Assembly (NCBI GenBank): GCA_022424925.1
Contig: JAKMGM010000060.1
Coordinates: 1-6,233, forward strand
DNA: 6,233 nt
From: Candidatus Poseidoniaceae archaeon
GTDB lineage: Archaea; Thermoplasmatota; Poseidoniia; Poseidoniales; Poseidoniaceae
Direction of reading: 5' to 3'
Shown here: positions 1 through 6,233 of the stretch, piece by piece
Layout of the letters: each line of letters opens with the position of its first letter
Numbering within the stretch: position 1 is the stretch's first letter
Translations under genes and position numbers: made by a program
Notes under the pieces: generated by a model
What the model was told of the DNA's origin: nothing
What the model saw: only the letters and a program-made list of their open reading frames with translations
The model's database searches: none

Positions 1-2776
1 TTTCAACGGGGCCGTTTCCGTACACTACCGTGTCTGCAAGTATTCCGCCCGGGGTCTTGATGTGAAGAGCGGCTCCAGAATCAGGGAGCGTAAACCCACT
101 CGGGCTGAGGGCCGTGTCAAAAGCAACGATGTTTCCATCCTCATACACCGAAAGGCCGCTTGCATCGGCGGCCAGTAGGACGGAACTGTTGGCAGCAATG
201 CTTAGGTCACCAAGCGTATATTCAACCGTCTCGCTTGCGGAGTTCACCATTGAAAGACTCCAGCCGTTCATGTAGGCGAGACTCTCTCCGAGGTTCGTTA
301 TTTCAATGAACTCTGCATTTGCGGTAATGCTTGTTGACCCCTCAGGCATGAACCTGCTGAATGTGATGTCATCTGCTTCGGCAAACAGACTTGGGTCTGG
401 CTCTTCAGCACCCGGAGTCGGCCACAGAAGCGTCTGCCAGTCAGATTGTCCATCGATTGGTCCGAGTGTTTGGCAATCACTCATGATGTTCCACTGTGCA
501 GAATCAATGGCAACGCCATCTGGGTTTGAGAGCGTCAATTGGTCGGCAGGGCTGGAAAGGACACGATTGTCCATTTGTAGCACAGCACGCTCTTGCGGTG
601 CCAGCATCATACTGCTTTCAGTAAAGTTCCACATTGAAGCACTTCGAATAAAACGACGCTCTTCATCGACCGTATCGATACGCCAGCGACTCATGTTCAG
701 GTCTTCGGTTCCGGCGTTCATGACCTCAATCCAGTCTTCCCCGGGAACAAGAGAGTCGTCATCACACGCAGCAAGGGCTTCGGTAAGGACAAGTTGGTTT
801 GAACCAACATAGGCTGGCCACACTGGGTTCACTTCCCCAGGCGTCTGCCATGCAGACTGTACCCAATTGCTGCCGGTAGAGGCACCTGTTCCTGATGGTC
901 CGGCACCTGCATGTGTGCTGTTTGGTGCGATGAGTGATTCGCCTTCTTCAGTTTCAGACCATGCGATTGCGTCGACAGTGTTTCCATTTGCATCAATCAT
1001 GATAATCGAATCTGGTGCAGTGTGTTTCAAGTAAAAACTGGTTGTTCCATTCAATGCAATGAGACCAACTTCGCCCGGTTGAATAATCGAAGTTGCTTGC
1101 AGTGGCATGTTAAATTGGTGAAGTGTAAGAGAGCGACCCGCTGCTTGGAACTTCCACCCACCGACGTCGAGTGCCATGGTGCCGTTGTTGTAAATCTCAA
1201 TCCATTCACCGTTCGGCCATTGCTGTGTATCACTACCGACTGCATCGGGGAAGATTTCTGTGAAAATGGCGATACCTGTCGAAGGAGTTTCGCCGGGGTC
1301 TGGCTGACCCGGTGTCATCCATGTTGAAGGCACCCAAGGGTCTGACGGATTCTCGTCAGCCACGAGTGAAATGTTTTCTCCATAGTTGGTTGCATACCAC
1401 GCTGAGTCGACAACTGCACCTGTGCTGTCTCGTAACATGAGTTGGTTGTAGTAATCCCAGAGTTCAGTCGCTCCAGAGAATTGAACCAAGCGTCGCTCAT
1501 CAGCATCGATCGAAGTTGAGCCTTGGGACTGGTTAAACACCAGTGTTCCCGGGTCAAGATAGGTGACATTCCCCATTCCGTCGATTACCGACCAGCCATT
1601 GAGGTCAACAGTCGAAGTTCCAGTGTTGAGCAGTTCAATCCATTCACCGTCTGGGAAGGCCGAGCCGTCAGCACTGCTGTTGGTGAGAATCTCAGCAAAT
1701 TCGATTGGAGAGGGTGTTGCAACGATATCTGAAAAACTTGCCGGGTTGCTTGCATTCGGTGTAGGGTAGGCGGCATAACTCCAGTATTGGCTGGATGCTG
1801 ATTCAACCATAGAAAATCCTGCCTCGGTATCGGTCCATGATACCTGTTGTGCACGAGAACCGTTTGGCCACATCAGTGTGATTGTTTCTACACCGTTGTT
1901 CAACACGCCTGAATTACCTGAACCGTTGACGGCAATGATTCGTGTCTCACCCGGGAGAATGACATTCTCAGCGAGGTTCTCTGAATAACCAATCAAATGC
2001 ACGGCATTGAAGTCGAGTTTATTTCCAGCGGCATCTTCGATTGACCATCCGTTCAAATCGATACTGTTCGTGCCGCTGTTGAGGATTTCGACCCATTCAC
2101 CACCAGGCCAGATAGCATTATCTTCCGAAGGCCAAGGGTTCGACATGACTTCGTTCAACACGAGGTCAGAAGGGACAAGCACCGGTCCGGGAACTGTACT
2201 GCCGCCTGAATTGATGGCGCCGGGGCTCGGTCCACTTGTCGCAATCCAATCAGCTGTTGGGGTATTGTTATCTTCCTCAAGACTCGTTCCTGATGCTGCA
2301 TTCGTCCATGTGGCTTGGTCCAATTGGACGCCTGTATCTGTGTAGAGGCTGACAATATCGTCAGCATTTGCCAGATAAAAAGAGGACGTTGGCAAACCAT
2401 TTCGAGCAACGACCATGTATTCATCCGGTTCGATTTCCCAACTGGAGGAATTCGAAGAATCGTATCCAACGATGCTGTTTGAGTCAAAGTAGAGAGTTTT
2501 CGATGCTTTGTTGGTGAGATACCAATCCAGAACATCTACCGTTGCTGTGCCTGAATTGTGGATTTCCATCCATTCTCCGTTCGGCCATGCAGCGTCGTCT
2601 GCTCCGTTGGGGTTTGGGAGTGCTTCATTCAGGCATATATCTCCACTGCATGCCAATGATCGTCCCGATGATGCCATGATGGAATCGTCCGTTTCAAGAG
2701 CGGTCATTCCAACGGATATGGTCGTTGAAAGTAGCATCAAAAGAGCAAGGCCGAGGGAGCGAAATACGGGGTTCAT
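1..2776 (-). CDS. Secreted multi-lamin-tail-domain (LTD) protein, partial at its C-terminal end
   Basis: This reading frame is open from the ATG at 2776 to the window edge, giving 925 codons with no stop. The C-terminus lies outside. Residues 1-26 look like a Sec signal peptide: an Arg at position 6, a hydrophobic core at about 8-16 and a small-residue stretch ending near Ala26. Six tandem lamin-tail domains follow at roughly 46-158, 203-315, 358-461, 501-606, 659-762 and 802-922. Each has an L/F-x-E opening strand, a GEWxEI-like motif, an NSGT-like turn, a DLNGW-like strand, a P-G/D-E turn and a closing V-D-x-x-x-W strand. Linkers repeat a W...TPG pattern. LTDs are immunoglobulin-like beta folds found on many exported prokaryotic proteins, often beside nuclease or other catalytic domains. 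None is visible here, but one could lie beyond the edge. N-glycosylation sequons occur, for example at N468, N531, N576, N694 and N717. The start is supported by the signal peptide and by GGTGG just upstream. Function is unknown; ligand binding or surface adhesion is an inference. Confidence 0.93.
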   Translation of the reverse strand, partial: MNPVFRSLGLALLMLLSTTISVGMTALETDDSIMASSGRSLACSGDICLNEALPNPNGADDAAWPNGEWMEIHNSGTATVDVLDWYLTNKASKTLYFDSNSIVGYDSSNSSSWEIEPDEYMVVARNGLPTSSFYLANADDIVSLYTDTGVQLDQATWTNAASGTSLEEDNNTPTADWIATSGPSPGAINSGGSTVPGPVLVPSDLVLNEVMSNPWPSEDNAIWPGGEWVEILNSGTNSIDLNGWSIEDAAGNKLDFNAVHLIGYSENLAENVILPGETRIIAVNGSGNSGVLNNGVETITLMWPNGSRAQQVSWTDTEAGFSMVESASSQYWSYAAYPTPNASNPASFSDIVATPSPIEFAEILTNSSADGSAFPDGEWIELLNTGTSTVDLNGWSVIDGMGNVTYLDPGTLVFNQSQGSTSIDADERRLVQFSGATELWDYYNQLMLRDSTGAVVDSAWYATNYGENISLVADENPSDPWVPSTWMTPGQPDPGETPSTGIAIFTEIFPDAVGSDTQQWPNGEWIEIYNNGTMALDVGGWKFQAAGRSLTLHQFNMPLQATSIIQPGEVGLIALNGTTSFYLKHTAPDSIIMIDANGNTVDAIAWSETEEGESLIAPNSTHAGAGPSGTGASTGSNWVQSAWQTPGEVNPVWPAYVGSNQLVLTEALAACDDDSLVPGEDWIEVMNAGTEDLNMSRWRIDTVDEERRFIRSASMWNFTESSMMLAPQERAVLQMDNRVLSSPADQLTLSNPDGVAIDSAQWNIMSDCQTLGPIDGQSDWQTLLWPTPGAEEPDPSLFAEADDITFSRFMPEGSTSITANAEFIEITNLGESLAYMNGWSLSMVNSASETVEYTLGDLSIAANSSVLLAADASGLSVYEDGNIVAFDTALSPSGFTLPDSGAALHIKTPGGILADTVVYGNGPVE
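13..2641 (-). repeat. Six tandem lamin-tail-domain repeats within the secreted protein
   Basis: The coding sequence is built from six diverged units of about 142-159 residues. They are visible from their anchors: GEW at residue 67 (LTD1), 226 (LTD2), 377 (LTD3) and 523 (LTD4), the variant EDW at 680 (LTD5), and EF at 822 (LTD6). Each unit closes with a D-x-x-x-W/Y strand (W157, W314, W460, W606, W762, Y919). At DNA level only short blocks remain near-identical: LTD1 and LTD4 share ccgttcggccat at 2577-2588 and 1209-1220. This points to old duplications or domain shuffling rather than recent copying. LTD5 and LTD6 are the most divergent. Confidence 0.85.
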
Positions 2777-2780
2777 TGTT

Positions 2781-2785
2781 CCACC
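2781..2785 (-). promoter_or_regulatory. Ribosome binding site of the LTD protein
   Basis: GGTGG sits four bases before the ATG at 2776. GGTG pairs with part of the anti-Shine-Dalgarno tail. Its register relative to the ATG is the same as that of the stronger GAGGTGAT site before the permease. That shared geometry supports 2776 as the start. Confidence 0.5.
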
Positions 2786-2824
2786 AGTGAGCCTTGGGTA
2801 TCGTCTAAGGGCATATCACTTTCC

Positions 2825-2851
2825 CCAAACCCATCACGCATTGGGGTTTGG
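2825..2851 (-). promoter_or_regulatory. Intergenic 8-bp hairpin after the permease gene
   Basis: Read on the minus strand, CCAAACCC (2851-2844) is followed by an 11-base loop and then GGGTTTGG (2832-2825), a perfect inverted repeat. It begins five bases after the permease stop codon and ends about 48 bases before the next ATG. There is no run of T after the stem, so it does not look like a classical intrinsic terminator, and archaeal terminators usually depend on T-runs. It could stabilise the 3' end of the upstream message, mark a processing site or lower expression of the downstream gene. It could also be chance. Confidence 0.4.
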
Positions 2852-2856
2852 ATGGT

Positions 2857-4368
2857 TCAAAGGAAACCGGCGTTATCGACAAGGTTTTCGAACAGCAAAT
2901 AGGTGATGGGGACCAAGATTACACCCATTGCGTGGCTTCTGCGTATGCCGAGTCGAGGCGGGAGAAGTCCGAGCATTGTACCCACAATGAGTACGGCTAA
3001 GCCAATGAAACCGGTACTTACAAACACCAGTGCTGCGACAAAAATGATGACGCTCATTATCATTTGTTGGAGTGGAATCGCTGCGTGAAGTCGGAGCATG
3101 CCCATGCCGACATACCGCATGATTGGCATGGCCATGAGTCCAGCAGCGAGGGTAATCGCTAGCAAACGGATGAAGTCTGCTGTCGGCTCAAGACTGCTCC
3201 ACGTATCGACAGGATACATTGCTTTGAGCGCCAGTGTTGCTCCTGAACGGGAACGCCCAATGATGTAAAGGAAACCAAGAACACACACGGTTACCGCAGT
3301 GTTCACTGCAGAAAGGATAGCGATGATTTCCAAATCTTGTTTGGTTTGTGGTCCCTCGACCCCTTCATCGGATTCGGCTTTTGCAATTTCCAGCAGCTCG
3401 TCGTCCGAGAGTTCAGTTAGTCGGCGGGTTTCCCAGTCCATCCCAAATCCTTGCTTTCCGTGGAGTTTGGCAGCAACTTTTCGCCCGCCCATGACCAGAA
3501 CAGTTGCTTGTGAGGCGGTCATGCCCGGAAGAACACCCATTGATGCACCGGCTACGCCCGACCAAAAACAGGGTACAAGGAGCGGTCGAGTCGGCGGAAG
3601 GTCCCAGTTTTCTTTTTGTGGTGGGAGGTGAGACGTCGTTGCATAGATGTCGAGCAGGTTTGCAATACCGAACAAGCCGGCGAGGCTTGGTAGGAGGAGA
3701 CTTGCGCCGGGCATGTCGATCGGAGAGCGACCAGGAAGAGCGTGTGGGCCAATGATGGTCCAACCAAACAGTCCAGTAAGCAAGAAAAATGCCGTCGCTG
3801 AGAAAAAGCCAGCCAGTCGTGAATCGTCACCAAATCGCTTTCCAGTGACAGTTTGAACCCACTTCGGCCAGTCAAGTCGTGTCGTTTCTGTCATCAACAG
3901 CAGCGTTGAGATCGTGAGTAAAATGAACGGCAAAAAGGTTCGGAGTTGGGAGTACCAACCAAGCTCTGGTCCGAATGCAATTCGAGCGAGGACGATGAGA
4001 GGGAGGGAAAGGAACAGACCAAGTTGTGAGCCCCGTGCTGACCATGCCACGCCTCGGGCAGCATTACCTGACAGCAACATACGATGCCCGGGAAGTAAGG
4101 AAAGGGCTTGGTCCGCATCAGGTGCCCCCATGAGCGCAGAGGGTATGTAATTCAAAAATGTATGAACAGTACCGGTTGAAACAATGATTCCAGCAACAGC
4201 AGACAGCGGTATTCCTAGGCTGAGCAAGCCCGGGGCAAGGGCAAGTAAAATGAGTGCAACATTGTTGACGTGAAACCCGGGGATAATCCCAGTGAGCGTA
4301 CCCATACCTACGCCGAAGAACAGAGCTGCAAACATCCAACCCAGTTCATACATGTAGGCGTCAAGCAT
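2857..4368 (-). CDS. TctA/DUF112-family membrane permease, archaeal stand-alone type
   Basis: This is a complete 503-residue polytopic membrane protein with about ten or more hydrophobic segments. It resembles the large permease subunit of tripartite tricarboxylate transporters (TctA, DUF112; archaeal relatives are grouped in COG1784). The family hallmark is a glycine-rich P-G loop in each half. Here they are GIIPGFHVNN at 27-36 and GVLPGMTASQATV at 278-290. A charged, hydrophilic stretch at about 295-346, including an acidic run near 318-339, separates the C-terminal half and is probably a cytoplasmic loop. The length is normal for TctA. Bacterial systems also need TctB (a small membrane subunit) and TctC (a periplasmic binding protein). 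Neither is in this window, and archaeal members often stand alone. The substrate cannot be read from the sequence; a carboxylate or other small organic solute is an inference. The start is fixed by a strong Shine-Dalgarno, and the gene begins nine bases after the OB-fold gene. Confidence 0.9.
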   Translation of the reverse strand: MLDAYMYELGWMFAALFFGVGMGTLTGIIPGFHVNNVALILLALAPGLLSLGIPLSAVAGIIVSTGTVHTFLNYIPSALMGAPDADQALSLLPGHRMLLSGNAARGVAWSARGSQLGLFLSLPLIVLARIAFGPELGWYSQLRTFLPFILLTISTLLLMTETTRLDWPKWVQTVTGKRFGDDSRLAGFFSATAFFLLTGLFGWTIIGPHALPGRSPIDMPGASLLLPSLAGLFGIANLLDIYATTSHLPPQKENWDLPPTRPLLVPCFWSGVAGASMGVLPGMTASQATVLVMGGRKVAAKLHGKQGFGMDWETRRLTELSDDELLEIAKAESDEGVEGPQTKQDLEIIAILSAVNTAVTVCVLGFLYIIGRSRSGATLALKAMYPVDTWSSLEPTADFIRLLAITLAAGLMAMPIMRYVGMGMLRLHAAIPLQQMIMSVIIFVAALVFVSTGFIGLAVLIVGTMLGLLPPRLGIRRSHAMGVILVPITYLLFENLVDNAGFL

Positions 4369-4371
4369 GGA

Positions 4372-4379
4372 ATCACCTC
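4372..4379 (-). promoter_or_regulatory. Strong Shine-Dalgarno overlapping the upstream stop codon
   Basis: On the minus strand GAGGTGAT (4379-4372) precedes the permease ATG by three bases. It is a long match to the complement of the 16S 3' tail. The TGA stop of the OB-fold gene (4380-4378) overlaps the motif, so ribosomes ending the first gene stop on the binding site for the second. This layout indicates one transcript and likely translational coupling, and it fixes the permease start at 4368. Confidence 0.85.
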
Positions 4380-6174
4380 ACGTTCCACTGTTCGGACCGG
4401 TTCCGTTTTCGACCTCTTCACGGTCGCTAATACCATCACCATCCGAATCGGCGGTGTTGGAATTAAACCCAGCAGCCTCTTCGTAACTGTCGGCAAGACG
4501 ATCATTGTCCTCATCCAGCGCATCCGCTTCATCCAGTGAATACACAATCGACAATTGCGATGGATGTTCTATCTGTCGCAACCTTCCTTTCCATGTCAAT
4601 GATTGGTTTTCGTGGATGGAATCGGTTCCGATAGCATTCAATTGGATATTGAGTTTAATCGATTGGTCAGAACCCGGTCGCTCAAGGTACCAACCGTCTT
4701 CCTTCAACGAGGCCTTACCATCGATGAGAACAAATTGGTTTTTCGAATATCCCCATTGTGTTGCTCCATCGTCCCATAGAAGGGATGACGCAGGCGGAGG
4801 GCTCCCTGTGAGGTTGTACGAGTTGACCATCAAGCGTATGCGCATGTCTTCATCATCCCACGCAACGGTGACATCTGCAACGAGACCTTGTCCTGATTCA
4901 ATCCAATCTGTTCGTGGCCCGGGGAAGGTCATTGCAATGGTGGTTTGGCCGAAAGTGTAGGTTTGGCTGTCGACAAAGTACCCTTCCGTATCCAGTGGCT
5001 CGAATGCGTATTTCATGTATGTATTAATCGTGTAGCGTTGGTTAGGATTTTCCAGCATTGATGCAGGGTCAGCCGAAAGCATAGCCTGCATCGAAAGAGC
5101 GGACATTGGGTCGACTAAATTTTGTCCCATGCCTTGGTTTGCATCGATACACCACGTGCTTCGGTCATCACTCCACATGAGGCGGCCTTCCGCATCGAAA
5201 ATCGAATCATTGTAGCTTCCGTTGGCAGCGTTCTCGATATCTTCGGGAGATGGGATGACGCAGATACTGTTACCACTCGGCCCTACAAGATCCCACACGC
5301 CATCCTCGATATGGAGGGTTCCAGCGAGAATCACTTTGCTCCCAGACTGGTAACTCCAGGTTGCTTCTGTTGCCCAATCGAGTCGATTCACTGGAGGTAC
5401 ATGACTCCCGTCGATGAGAATGTCTGGGCCTTGCGTATGCAGAGCCCATCGTAGGCTCGTCTCTTGGTACGATAGGATTCCACTGACTTCAATTTTTGAA
5501 TCTGATTCAATCCACTTTCCTGTAGCTGATTGTATCAACAGTTGCATTTGGTGTGCAGCGTTACCTGGATGGTCGGTGATGTAAGCAGAGGTGTAGACTG
5601 CATCGGGGCTCACTGATTCACTGATGAAGCCATTGACCGTCACGATTGTTCCAAGATAGTCCTCAGGTGCGATAGCGATATCTGAGAGAGAGACGCGTTC
5701 CAAGATTGGCAAATCCTTTGATTCCCAGTACAGAGCACCAGAACCTGTTGCTTGCATGTAGAATCTACCGTTGTAATCAACAACATCACCCATTGCGGTT
5801 ACATTTGTTCCGATTGGGGGAATCGTTCCAGTTGAGTACCAGCGAACTTGAATAACTCCAGTTTCGTCTTCAATAACCAAATCGACCCGGTCTTCGCCGC
5901 TTCCATACCTGTCTTCAATCCACGAAATAACCGTTCCTTCAACCAAGACCACTTCGTTTGTATACTGCACCAAGTCTTCGATATCAACAACTTGTGGTTC
6001 GCGAACCATTGCATACCAGTTGAGTGTCGCCACGAGAAACAGTGAGAGGGCAAACATGACCCACAACTTTTGGCCACGGGTCGCTGGATTGTCATCCGTT
6101 ATTTTGAGCATAATGTCCTTGAGGGCATCCGCCATGACCGACGCACATCTCCCGCCGTGTTTAGGCATTCGCAT
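4378..6174 (-). CDS. Membrane-anchored extracytoplasmic multi-OB-fold protein with a calcium-binding-type tail
   Basis: The 598-residue product has a short basic N-terminus and one transmembrane segment at about 37-56. It is most likely anchored with the bulk of the protein outside. Residues about 74-148 form an OB-fold-like barrel: VVLVEGTV, the VDLVIEDETGVIQVRWY strand pair, then a strand near FYMQATG. A second OB-like unit spans about 174-255, part of a third about 279-308, and others may lie at 428-455 and 480-548. The last 45 residues carry two acidic DxDxDxxxDxxE motifs (D554/D556/D558/D562/E565 and D576/D578/D580/D584/E587), resembling thrombospondin type 3 or EF-hand-like calcium loops. 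OB folds bind nucleic acids, sugars or proteins, so the ligand is unknown. The first ATG is given. In-frame ATGs at 6168, 6135 and 6111 are alternatives; 6111 has AAGGA close upstream, although it is tightly spaced. An in-frame TAA at 6228-6226 rules out a longer form. All plausible starts keep the anchor. Confidence 0.92.
   Translation of the reverse strand: MRMPKHGGRCASVMADALKDIMLKITDDNPATRGQKLWVMFALSLFLVATLNWYAMVREPQVVDIEDLVQYTNEVVLVEGTVISWIEDRYGSGEDRVDLVIEDETGVIQVRWYSTGTIPPIGTNVTAMGDVVDYNGRFYMQATGSGALYWESKDLPILERVSLSDIAIAPEDYLGTIVTVNGFISESVSPDAVYTSAYITDHPGNAAHQMQLLIQSATGKWIESDSKIEVSGILSYQETSLRWALHTQGPDILIDGSHVPPVNRLDWATEATWSYQSGSKVILAGTLHIEDGVWDLVGPSGNSICVIPSPEDIENAANGSYNDSIFDAEGRLMWSDDRSTWCIDANQGMGQNLVDPMSALSMQAMLSADPASMLENPNQRYTINTYMKYAFEPLDTEGYFVDSQTYTFGQTTIAMTFPGPRTDWIESGQGLVADVTVAWDDEDMRIRLMVNSYNLTGSPPPASSLLWDDGATQWGYSKNQFVLIDGKASLKEDGWYLERPGSDQSIKLNIQLNAIGTDSIHENQSLTWKGRLRQIEHPSQLSIVYSLDEADALDEDNDRLADSYEEAAGFNSNTADSDGDGISDREEVENGTGPNSGT
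4413..4515 (-). other. Two acidic thrombospondin-3-like / calcium-loop motifs
   Basis: This segment codes for the paired DxDxDxxxDxxE motifs at residues 554-565 and 576-587 of the OB-fold protein, 22 residues apart. The second contains the classic DSDGDGISDREE core. Such loops bind calcium in thrombospondin type 3 and dockerin-like repeats. They are common near the ends of archaeal and bacterial surface proteins, where they may serve as rigid spacers. Only eleven residues follow, so this is the true C-terminus and not a spacer to another domain. Confidence 0.75.
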
Positions 6175-6221
6175 GATTTTTGCTGACGTGAAGAACGAGT
6201 CTTTGCTTGGGCGAGCGGGGC

Positions 6222-6229
6222 TTTTTTAA
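6222..6229 (-). promoter_or_regulatory. Possible archaeal TATA box upstream of the OB-fold gene
   Basis: On the minus strand TTAAAAAA (6229-6222) is the only A/T-rich run in an otherwise GC-rich leader. An archaeal TATA box lies about 25 bases before its transcription start, which would put the start near 6199. That would leave a leader of about 25 bases to the first ATG. There is no clear Shine-Dalgarno before the ATG at 6174. The BRE position falls at the window edge and cannot be judged. This is weak evidence from composition and spacing only. Confidence 0.3.
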
Positions 6230-6233
6230 CGGA

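Larger units (their letters stand above)
2777..2856 (-). other. 80-base spacer between the permease and LTD-protein genes
   Basis: This is the only real non-coding gap inside the window. It holds a hairpin close to the permease stop codon and a short Shine-Dalgarno-like motif next to the LTD start. I see no convincing TATA box or BRE. The gatat-containing stretch at about 2812-2819 is too weak to call. Read-through from the permease gene is therefore as plausible as a separate promoter. Confidence 0.6.

Noticed and set aside
306..812. 168-codon open frame on the plus strand
   Set aside because: It lies opposite the LTD-coding frame, which shows clear repeated domain motifs throughout. The plus-strand product is low-complexity Ser/Arg-rich with no recognisable domain.
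2155..2535. 126-codon minus-strand open frame overlapping the LTD gene
   Set aside because: It is out of frame with the LTD gene. The LTD frame carries the GEWxEI and closing D-x-x-x-W motifs across the same bases, so this one is a by-product.
2644..2661. Possible lipobox (S-L-A-C at residues 40-43) making the LTD protein a lipoprotein
   Set aside because: The cysteine is about 25 residues past the hydrophobic core of the signal peptide, too far for lipoprotein processing.
2825..2851. Intrinsic terminator after the permease
   Set aside because: The stem is followed by GGAAAG and not by a T-run, so termination is not supported.
4505..4960. 151-codon open frame on the plus strand
   Set aside because: It is antisense to the OB-fold gene and its product has no recognisable domain; it is a shadow frame.
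6222..6227. Plus-strand T6 run as a terminator
   Set aside because: No plus-strand gene ends here and there is no stem before it; it is better read as a possible minus-strand TATA element.
1..6233. tRNA, rRNA, CRISPR arrays, insertion sequences or attachment sites
   Set aside because: Coding density is nearly complete on one strand and no short direct repeats, cloverleaf-like segments or transposase motifs were seen.

Overview
The window carries three genes, all on the minus strand and covering almost every base. It reads as a piece of an archaeal chromosome, most likely a marine Thermoplasmatota such as Marine Group II / Poseidoniia. That assignment is an inference. It rests on a stand-alone TctA-like permease of the archaeal type (a PGFHVNN motif, with no TctB or TctC beside it), on exported proteins carrying lamin-tail and thrombospondin-type-3-like domains, on mid-range base composition, and on Shine-Dalgarno motifs that fit a 3' 16S tail ending ...ATCACCTCC. 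No marker gene settles the taxonomy.

In transcription order (right to left): (1) 6174-4378 encodes a membrane-anchored extracytoplasmic protein with several OB-fold-like units and a C-terminal acidic calcium-binding-type tail. (2) Nine bases later, 4368-2857 encodes a 503-residue polytopic TctA/DUF112-family permease. Its Shine-Dalgarno overlaps the stop codon of the first gene, so the pair looks translationally coupled. (3) After an 80-base gap holding an 8-bp hairpin and a weak Shine-Dalgarno, a large secreted protein starts at 2776 and runs off the left edge. At least 925 residues are visible, made of a signal peptide and six tandem lamin-tail-domain (LTD) repeats. This gene fills almost half the window and is easily missed because it has no stop codon inside it.

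How the genes work together is not shown by the sequence. The order suggests a cell-surface module: an anchored OB-fold protein facing outside, a membrane permease, and a long secreted or surface-attached LTD protein. The permease may take up an organic anion or another small solute. The two exported proteins could bind extracellular ligands or polymers, but no catalytic domain is visible in either. I see no tRNA, rRNA, CRISPR array, insertion sequence or phage signature.
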